Source: Burkholderia sp. (GTDB lineage Bacteria > Pseudomonadota > Gammaproteobacteria > Burkholderiales > Burkholderiaceae). From it: a DNA stretch of 20,659 bases. Shown in pieces: positions 14,875-20,659 of this stretch. The translations under genes were made by a program, and so were the position numbers. Each line of letters opens with the position of its first letter. The stretch's first letter is position 1. Location of the stretch: positions 1 through 20,659 of the forward strand of contig NZ_JAHACR010000042.1 of the NCBI RefSeq assembly GCF_018375725.1. The letters are read 5' to 3'. Below the pieces are notes generated by a model. The model saw only the letters and a list, made by a program, of their open reading frames with translations, made no database searches and was not told the origin of the DNA.

Positions 14875-17800
14875 GCGAGCCGCAGTCGCGCGTCGTCCCG
14901 CGCAGCGGGTGTCAAGTCCGGTGCATAGTGGAAATCCCCGGAAACGAGCGATGCGACCGGCACGCCGTCGCGATACAGCACGCGATTGCCGGCCAGCGCA
15001 GGCACCTTGTCGCCGGGCAGCAGCGTGCCGACGAGATTCAGCGGATCGACGCCGCTCACGCAGACGAACTGGCCACCGCCCGGCTGCCGCCGCAACTCGC
15101 GCAGGATCGGAATCGCTTCGGGCAGCGCGAACTGTTCGCCGGCCAGTCCCGCGACGAAACGTCCGCCGCGAATCTCGCCGCGTGCTTCGAGGCGCTGCAG
15201 CACGCGTACCAGATCGCGCCAGTTCGGCAGCCAGTCCGCCTCGCGTTCGAGCAAACGCCAGAAGACGACGCCGTAACGTCGCAGTAACGTCCATGCGATG
15301 TGCTCGAGCGCGTCGGGATCGGTGACCGGCAGCGGACGCCGGGCCGGGTCTTCTGCCGGCGGAACCGGCCGTTGCACGAGCGCCCAGCGGCCGGCGTCGT
15401 CCATGCCGCCGATCAGCGCGCCACCGCGGCGCGTGCGCGGCGCATAGGTCGCGCTGCGCTTCACCGCCGGCTTCAGCAGCGCGCGCAGGCCGGCGAAACT
15501 GTCCGCATTGACGAGACCTGCCGACACGAGTTCGCCGAGCGCCTGTTCCAGCTCGACCGGCAGCATGCGCAACTCATCGAGCAGCGCGTCGAAGAACATC
15601 GCACCGTGCGTGGCAAGCGCGTCGCGCACCTGCGCCGCGCGGGCCGACAGTGCGGGCTGCGCGGCGGGGTCGCGCAGCGCCTGCCATGCGGACAGATGGC
15701 GGCGCGGGAGCAGCACGATCGGCGTCGTTTTCACCGGCGTGGCGGACGCCCGCGCCGGCGTGCCGATGCGTGTCCATACGAGCTTGCCCGAGCGGCACAG
15801 ATCGTCGAGCCCGTCCGCCGAGTAGTCGGTCAACCGCGCGGGCAGCAGCGCGTCTTCCCAGGCACCGGCTGCCGCCTCGAACCCCTCGAGCTGCTCGACA
15901 GCCGCCGCGAGCGCGTCGCGCCCGGCGCCGCGCGTGTCCGGCGTCAGGTGCTGCCAGTGAAACAGGAAGCGCATGAAGTCCGCGCGTTCGACCGGTTCGA
16001 TCTCGCGGCGCAGGCGCTTGACCGTGTAGCGGTGGATGCGTGCGAGCAGGTGCCGTTCGCACCATTCGTCGTCCGTCGCACCGGGCGTGAAGCGGCCGCG
16101 CATCACGTAGCCTTCGCGTTCGAGGGCCGCGAGCGCGATCGCGACCCGTTCGGCCGGGACGCCCAGCGGGCGGGCGATCGCGTCGATCGTCAGCGGCCCG
16201 AAGCCGGTCAGCCGCGCGCGGATCACATCGACCAGCGCGGCGTCGGCTTCCCAGGGCGCCGCGCAGGCGGCCGGCACCTTGAGCGCAGGCGTACGGCGTG
16301 CGTCCGGATGCAGCGCGCTCACGCAGACGAGCCGTTCGACCGGCACCCACAGACGCTTGCCTTTCGCGATGGTGAGCCGGGTCGCGCGGCGGCGCTCGGC
16401 CAGTTCGGCAAGCCATGCGGGCCAGCCTTCCCGCGCGTTGGCTTCTTCCTCGGCGATGCAGGCGAGCGTGGCCAGCGCCTCGTGCATTTCGTCCGTGTCG
16501 CGGACGAGCGGCCACGCCTCGTCGCGCACCGCGGCAATCGCGTCGGCATCGAGCGCGCCGAGATCGTCGGTGGATTCGGGGTCGCTCCAGCGGCGCGCCA
16601 GCACGGCCTGCGTGCGGCGCTCCTCGAGCGGCGCGTCGTCGAGGAACGCGTACGGTTTGGCGTTGAGGATTTCCGCCGCGAGTGGCGATGGCGCGGGCAG
16701 GTCGCGTGCAACGAGTTCGACGGCGCCGCCTTCGATCCGGCGCAGCAACGCGAGCCAGCCATCGGTGTCCATCGCGTCGTGCAGGCAGTCGTCGAGCGTC
16801 TGGGCGACGAGCGGATGATTCGGGATGTCCCGCTCGCCGACGATGTTCTCGAGACAGGCGGCCTGATCCGGGAACACGGTCGCGAGCAGATCCTCGCTTT
16901 TCATGCGCTGCAATTGCGGTGCGGTCTTCCGGCCGCCCGTAAAGCGCGGCAGCGCGAGCGACGTGGTCGCGTTCCAGCGCCAGCGCGCCCCGAACAGCGG
17001 CGCGTCGAGCAGCGCCTGGATCAGCACGTGCTCCGCACTCGCCGCGCGCAGATAGCGCCAGACCTCGTCGAGCGCAAAGCTATGCGCCTGCGACAGCGAC
17101 AGGATGATCGCATCGTCGGTCGCGGCGGCCTGCAATTCGAAGTTGAACGTGCGGCAGAAGCGCTTGCGCAACGCGAGACCCCACGCGCGGTTGATCCGGC
17201 TGCCGAACGGCGAATGGATCACGAGCTGCGTGCCGCCCGCCTCGTCGAAGAAACGCTCCATCACGAGCGTGTCCTGCGTCGGCAGCGCGCCGAGCGCCGT
17301 GCGGGAACGCGCGAGGTAATCGACGATCTGCGTCGCCGCTTCGGGCGGCAGTTGCAGCTCGTCGACGAGCCAGCGCAGTGCCGGTGCGAGGCGGCTGGCC
17401 GGTTCGGCTGCGTTCGCCGCCGTCATGGCGTCGCCCTGGGCGAGGAGCGTATCGACGCGCGCGCGCAGCCGGCTGACCGCGACCGACAGCTCGTCGCTGC
17501 GGGCGGGCGCCTCGCCGAACCAGAACGGGATGGTGGGCGGCTGGCCGCGCGCGTCCTCGACGCGCACGCGGCCCGTTTCGATGCGGATGATCTTGTACGA
17601 CTGATTGCCGAGCTGAAAGACGTCGCCGGCGATGCTTTCGACCGCAAAGTCTTCGTTGACGGTGCCAACCTGGATCCCTTGCGGCTCGAGCAGTACCGCG
17701 TAGTCGGCCGTGTCCGGAATCGTGCCGCCGGATGTGGTGGCGGTCATCATCGCGTTGCGCCGCCCGCGTACCGTGCCGCCGACGATGTCGCGATGCAGGT

Positions 17801-19241
17801 AGGCCGCCCGCACGCCGCGCCGGCTGCTGAAGCCTTCCGCGAGCATGCGGACGACGTCGTCGAAGCGCTCGCGCGGCAGGCGCGCATAAGGGGCCGCACG
17901 CGTGAAGCTGCGGTACAGCGCGTCCTCGTTCCACTCGGCGCACGCGACCTCTGCGACGATCTGCTGGGCGAGCACGTCGAGCGGCGCTTCGGGAATCCGC
18001 AAGGTGTCGAGCTCGCCGCGCCGCACGCTGTCGAGCAACGCCGCGCATTCGACGAGTTCGTCGCGCGACAGCGGGAACAGGCGTCCTTTCGGAATGCCGC
18101 CGACGTGATGGCCGGAGCGTCCGACGCGCTGCAGGAAGGGCGCGATGCCGCGTGGCGAGCCGATCTGGCAGACCAGGTCGACGTCGCCGATGTCGATGCC
18201 GAGCTCCAGCGACGCCGTGGCGACGAGTACCTTCAATTCGCCGCGTTTCAGGCGCTGTTCTGCGTCGAAACGGTGTTCTTTGGCGAGGCTGCCGTGATGC
18301 GCGGCGATCGCGTCCCGGCCGAGCCGTTCGGCGAGATGACGCGCGGTGCGCTCGGCGGTGCGGCGCGTGTTGACGAACACGAGCGTCGTGCGATGCGCGG
18401 ACGCCAGCTCGGCGATCCGGTCGTAGACCTGTTCCCACACATCGGTTGCCATCACCGGCTCGAGCGGCACGCGCGGCAGTTCCAGCGCGAGGTCGCGCTC
18501 GCGCACGTGCCCGGTATCGACGATCGCGCAGTCGCGCGGTGCGCCGTCGTGGCCGCCGACGAGGAAGCGCGCGACCGCGTCGATCGGCTTTTGCGTCGCC
18601 GACAGTCCGATGCGCGGCAGCGTGCGCCCGGTCAGCGCGTCGAGCCGCTCGAGCGACAGCGCGAGATGGCTGCCGCGCTTGCTGTTTGCGAGCGCGTGGA
18701 TCTCGTCGACGATCACCGACCGCACGGTCGACAGCATCCGGCGTCCCGATGTCGACGACAGCAGCACGTACAGCGACTCCGGCGTCGTGACGAGGATGTG
18801 CGGCGCGCGCTTGCGCAGCGCCGCACGCTCGGCCTGCGTGGTGTCGCCGGTGCGCACGGCGGTGCGGATCTCCGGCACGGGCAGGCCCAGCCGCGCGAGC
18901 GACTCGCCGATGCCGGCGAGCGGCGCGTCGAGGTTCACGTGGATGTCGTTCGACAGCGCCTTCAGCGGCGAGACGTAGACGACCAGCGTCTCGTCCGGGA
19001 GTGCGCCGTCGTGTGCGAGCGCATCGCGCACCAGCGCGTCGATCGCGCAGAGGAATGCGGTCAGTGTCTTGCCGGAACCGGTCGGCGCGGCGACGAGCGT
19101 CGAGCGGCCCGCCTCGATGTGCGGCCAGGCGAGCGCCTGCGCGCCGGTCGGCGCGGCGAACGTGCGTTGGAACCAGTCGGCGACGGCGGGATGAAACACG
19201 TCGAGCACGCTGGCGGCGGTGCGGGTGTCGGTGACGTCCAT
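14862..19241 (-). CDS. lhr: Large Lhr-family ATP-dependent DNA helicase
   Basis: This is a superfamily 2 helicase of the Lhr (large helicase-related) type, a 3'-5' ssDNA translocase linked to DNA repair. With the ATG at 19241 the protein has 1459 residues, close to full-length E. coli Lhr (about 1538). Motifs: Walker A APTGSGKT (52-59, Lys58), SPLKAL, TTPESL, DEIH (179-182), SAT (214-216), then in the second RecA domain VATASLELGIDIGDVDLV and QRVGRSGH. The winged-helix and Lhr core regions follow (PFGSRINRAWG among others), and a long C-terminal extension ends in VSGVDPLNLVGTLLPG-type sequence typical of Lhr. The frame is open upstream to 19415, but DVTDTRTAASVLDVFHP is the more natural start. 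No good ribosome-binding site is seen. It may follow the YdjM-like gene 202 bases upstream in one transcript. No metallophosphoesterase partner gene is adjacent. Confidence 0.93.
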   Translation of the reverse strand: MDVTDTRTAASVLDVFHPAVADWFQRTFAAPTGAQALAWPHIEAGRSTLVAAPTGSGKTLTAFLCAIDALVRDALAHDGALPDETLVVYVSPLKALSNDIHVNLDAPLAGIGESLARLGLPVPEIRTAVRTGDTTQAERAALRKRAPHILVTTPESLYVLLSSTSGRRMLSTVRSVIVDEIHALANSKRGSHLALSLERLDALTGRTLPRIGLSATQKPIDAVARFLVGGHDGAPRDCAIVDTGHVRERDLALELPRVPLEPVMATDVWEQVYDRIAELASAHRTTLVFVNTRRTAERTARHLAERLGRDAIAAHHGSLAKEHRFDAEQRLKRGELKVLVATASLELGIDIGDVDLVCQIGSPRGIAPFLQRVGRSGHHVGGIPKGRLFPLSRDELVECAALLDSVRRGELDTLRIPEAPLDVLAQQIVAEVACAEWNEDALYRSFTRAAPYARLPRERFDDVVRMLAEGFSSRRGVRAAYLHRDIVGGTVRGRRNAMMTATTSGGTIPDTADYAVLLEPQGIQVGTVNEDFAVESIAGDVFQLGNQSYKIIRIETGRVRVEDARGQPPTIPFWFGEAPARSDELSVAVSRLRARVDTLLAQGDAMTAANAAEPASRLAPALRWLVDELQLPPEAATQIVDYLARSRTALGALPTQDTLVMERFFDEAGGTQLVIHSPFGSRINRAWGLALRKRFCRTFNFELQAAATDDAIILSLSQAHSFALDEVWRYLRAASAEHVLIQALLDAPLFGARWRWNATTSLALPRFTGGRKTAPQLQRMKSEDLLATVFPDQAACLENIVGERDIPNHPLVAQTLDDCLHDAMDTDGWLALLRRIEGGAVELVARDLPAPSPLAAEILNAKPYAFLDDAPLEERRTQAVLARRWSDPESTDDLGALDADAIAAVRDEAWPLVRDTDEMHEALATLACIAEEEANAREGWPAWLAELAERRRATRLTIAKGKRLWVPVERLVCVSALHPDARRTPALKVPAACAAPWEADAALVDVIRARLTGFGPLTIDAIARPLGVPAERVAIALAALEREGYVMRGRFTPGATDDEWCERHLLARIHRYTVKRLRREIEPVERADFMRFLFHWQHLTPDTRGAGRDALAAAVEQLEGFEAAAGAWEDALLPARLTDYSADGLDDLCRSGKLVWTRIGTPARASATPVKTTPIVLLPRRHLSAWQALRDPAAQPALSARAAQVRDALATHGAMFFDALLDELRMLPVELEQALGELVSAGLVNADSFAGLRALLKPAVKRSATYAPRTRRGGALIGGMDDAGRWALVQRPVPPAEDPARRPLPVTDPDALEHIAWTLLRRYGVVFWRLLEREADWLPNWRDLVRVLQRLEARGEIRGGRFVAGLAGEQFALPEAIPILRELRRQPGGGQFVCVSGVDPLNLVGTLLPGDKVPALAGNRVLYRDGVPVASLVSGDFHYAPDLTPAARDDARLRLARRA

Positions 19242-19443
19242 CGGAACGGTGAAATAGGGTGGGAATGCAGAGGCGCATACCCGGCGCGTTCGAATCGTCA
19301 GTGTGCCAGACGTGCGGTGGGATGCGCCGGGCGGCGCGGGCATGCGCGAAGGAGATTGCGCGCTCTGTGCGATGGCGCCGACCGTGCAGATGGGGGCGAG
19401 AGGCGAGGGTTTCAAGCGTGGCTGGGTGGACGACGGGCCGGCG

Positions 19444-19968
19444 TTACACCGCGCGCAGCCATGCGACCCAGTGGCGCAGGTCCGGTGCGTGCGTCCACGC
19501 CGATTGCGTGAGCCATAGCGCGCCCGCCCAGGCGGCGGAGACGACCAGCAGATCGCAGCGGCCGCTCTTCCACAGATTGAGCGAATGGCGGCGCCAGATC
19601 CACGGCACGCCGAGCGGATTCGGCCAGTCGGCGAGCAGGTGCATCAGGCCGCCGCAGGCAAAGCCGAACAGCGGCGCGGCCCACAGCGGATGCGGAGGGT
19701 GGATGAGTGCGTGCCACGCCGCGGCGAGCAGCCCGAACCAGCCGATGCCCCAATGCGTGATGGTGCGATGCGTCACCCAGAGATGGCGGCCGCGTCGCCA
19801 CCAGGCGATTTCGAGCCAGTCAGGTGCGGTGCCCCCCGCGACGCCGGCGACGAATGCGCCGGCGAAGCCCACGTGCCACGGCCCCGTCACGCCGGTCTGT
19901 GCGACGAGGATAGCCGCGATCAGTCCGGCGGCGAAGCCGGTCACGTGATGAGCGTTGTGCGATGCCAT
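19444..19968 (-). CDS. YdjM-family (DUF457) inner-membrane metal-dependent hydrolase-like protein
   Basis: This is a small membrane protein (174 residues from the ATG at 19968) of the YdjM/PF04307 family, annotated as membrane-bound metal-dependent hydrolases; the reaction is not known. His/Asp motifs expected for metal binding are visible: HNAHHVTG at the N-terminus, TAPDWLE (48-54), HRTITHWG (67-74) and HLLADWPNPLGVPW (110-123). About five hydrophobic segments alternate with them. In E. coli, ydjM is LexA-regulated, but no CTGT-N8-ACAG box is visible before this gene. A longer frame reaches 20091, but its first 41 residues do not look like this family. It lies divergently from ggt and upstream of lhr on the same strand. 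Confidence 0.8.
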   Translation of the reverse strand: MASHNAHHVTGFAAGLIAAILVAQTGVTGPWHVGFAGAFVAGVAGGTAPDWLEIAWWRRGRHLWVTHRTITHWGIGWFGLLAAAWHALIHPPHPLWAAPLFGFACGGLMHLLADWPNPLGVPWIWRRHSLNLWKSGRCDLLVVSAAWAGALWLTQSAWTHAPDLRHWVAWLRAV

Positions 19969-19984
19969 ACGGAAAACAAGTGTG

Positions 19985-20012
19985 TTGCAGAAATGCGAAG
20001 GGCCGCTATAGT
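19985..20012 (+). promoter_or_regulatory. Predicted ggt promoter
   Basis: TTGCAG (19985-19990) and TATAGT (20007-20012) are spaced by 16 bases, a good sigma-70 type match. Transcription would start near 20019, leaving a leader of about 118 bases before ggt. A 5-bp hairpin (GTGAA 20109-20113, TTCAC 20118-20122) sits just before the ribosome-binding site. Confidence 0.5.
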
Positions 20013-20136
20013 CGCAGATCGGCGCGCGATGCGGGCGGTTTGCGCAGGGATTTTTCGTGTGCAGCGCCGCGCGGCGATACGCAAAAGCCACGCATTTCTC
20101 AGTCAGCCGTGAAGGCGTTCACATCGGAGACACGTA

Positions 20137-20659
20137 ATGAGCAAGTTCGACCGCTTCAAGACATCCACGCTTGTGCTGGCGACAGCCGCGGGCATCGGCT
20201 TCCTGCCGAACGCGCCTGCGTACGCGAAAGGGCCGCAGCAGGCGGTGCTGACCGGCTCGGCGGTTGCGGTGGCCGACAAGTACAGCGCGGACACCGCGGA
20301 GCAGATCTTCAAGGAAGGCGGCAATGCCATCGATGCCGCAGTCGCCATTGCATTCACGCTGGCCGTCACGTACCCGGAAGCTGGCAACATCGGCGGCGGC
20401 GGCTTCATGACCCTCTACGTGGACGGCAAGCCGTACTTCCTCGACTATCGCGAACGCGCGCCGCTCGCCGCCACCCGCGGGATGTATCTCGACAAGCAGG
20501 GCGAGGTCGTGCCGGGCATGAGCCTGTACGGCAACCGTGCGGTCGGCGTGCCAGGTACGGTCGCGGGGATGTGGGCCGCGCAACGGCGCTTCGGCAAGCT
20601 GAAGTGGAAGCAGGTGCTCGCGCCGGCGATCCACTATGCGCGCGACGGGCGTATTGCTG
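20137..20659 (+). CDS. ggt: Gamma-glutamyltranspeptidase, N-terminal part (3' end outside window)
   Basis: This is the start of gamma-glutamyltransferase, a periplasmic N-terminal-nucleophile enzyme that removes the gamma-glutamyl group from glutathione and related compounds. GGAG at 20126-20129, 7 bases upstream, fixes the ATG at 20137. The first residues form a signal peptide: basic MSKFDRFK, hydrophobic TLVLATAAGIGFL, and AYA before KGPQQ. Then come the family's large-subunit motifs: SADTAEQIFKEGGNAIDAAVA, the NIGGGGFM loop, DYRERAP (the Arg expected to bind the glutamate carboxylate), and GVPGTVAGMW. The frame runs to the window edge after 174 codons; the catalytic Thr and small subunit lie outside. 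The product cysteinylglycine could in principle be taken up by peptide importers such as the one at the left end, but no direct link is shown. Confidence 0.93.
   Translation, partial: MSKFDRFKTSTLVLATAAGIGFLPNAPAYAKGPQQAVLTGSAVAVADKYSADTAEQIFKEGGNAIDAAVAIAFTLAVTYPEAGNIGGGGFMTLYVDGKPYFLDYRERAPLAATRGMYLDKQGEVVPGMSLYGNRAVGVPGTVAGMWAAQRRFGKLKWKQVLAPAIHYARDGRIA

Noticed and set aside
15300..19511. A 1403-codon open frame on the + strand, antisense to lhr
   Set aside because: It is an Arg/Ala/Asp-rich low-complexity translation of the complementary strand. In a high-G+C gene with G/C third positions such antisense frames stay open by codon bias. The minus strand carries all helicase motifs.
20109..20122. 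Hairpin GTGAA-GGCG-TTCAC before ggt as a riboswitch
   Set aside because: A single 5-bp stem in the leader is too little structure for a riboswitch; it was kept only as a note on the promoter entry.
19969..20136. A LexA box in the divergent YdjM-like/ggt gap
   Set aside because: No CTGT-N8-ACAG match was found on either strand.
1..20659. CRISPR arrays, tRNA/rRNA genes, insertion sequences, prophage genes
   Set aside because: No regularly spaced repeats, no tRNA-like sequences and no transposase, integrase or phage proteins were recognised on either strand.

Overview
The window looks like a stretch of a Burkholderia or close Burkholderiales chromosome. The base composition is high in G+C, with strongly G/C-ending codons. 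The gene content (gsi-type peptide importer, pcaQ-pcaHG, a large Lhr helicase, Ggt) fits that group. The genus is an inference from this pattern; no species-level marker is present. No tRNA, rRNA, CRISPR array, insertion sequence or integrase was found.

Left part (1-6497, all + strand): one operon. It contains the C-terminal half of the double ATPase GsiA (cut by the window edge), the periplasmic binding protein GsiB, the permeases GsiC and GsiD, and then two peptidases: an S58/DmpA-type self-cleaving aminopeptidase and an M55/DppA-type zinc D-aminopeptidase. gsiC, gsiD and the two peptidase genes are packed with gaps or overlaps of 7, -1 and -4 bases. The operon therefore encodes both import of a peptide and cleavage of it, and the cargo may be D-amino-acid-containing or otherwise unusual peptides rather than only glutathione.

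Middle part (6626-12036, all - strand): in transcription order, an ArgD-like aminotransferase, then cydA/cioA, cydB/cioB and a MocR-type regulator with an aminotransferase domain. The oxidase is the short-Q-loop, cyanide-insensitive type. The mocR gene follows cydB closely and may have its own promoter. Sampled lines of this block look somewhat lower in G+C than the lhr region. A structured 72-base element (6541-6612) lies between this block and the convergent gsi operon.

Right part (12318-20659): pcaHG (protocatechuate 3,4-dioxygenase; - strand) is divergent from its LysR regulator pcaQ. The 105-base region between them carries a readable promoter and operator. Next come the 4.4-kb helicase gene lhr and a small YdjM-family membrane protein gene, both on the - strand, and then the start of ggt (gamma-glutamyltranspeptidase, + strand), cut by the right edge. 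The window therefore has glutathione- or peptide-related functions at both ends, with aromatic catabolism, respiration and DNA repair between them.
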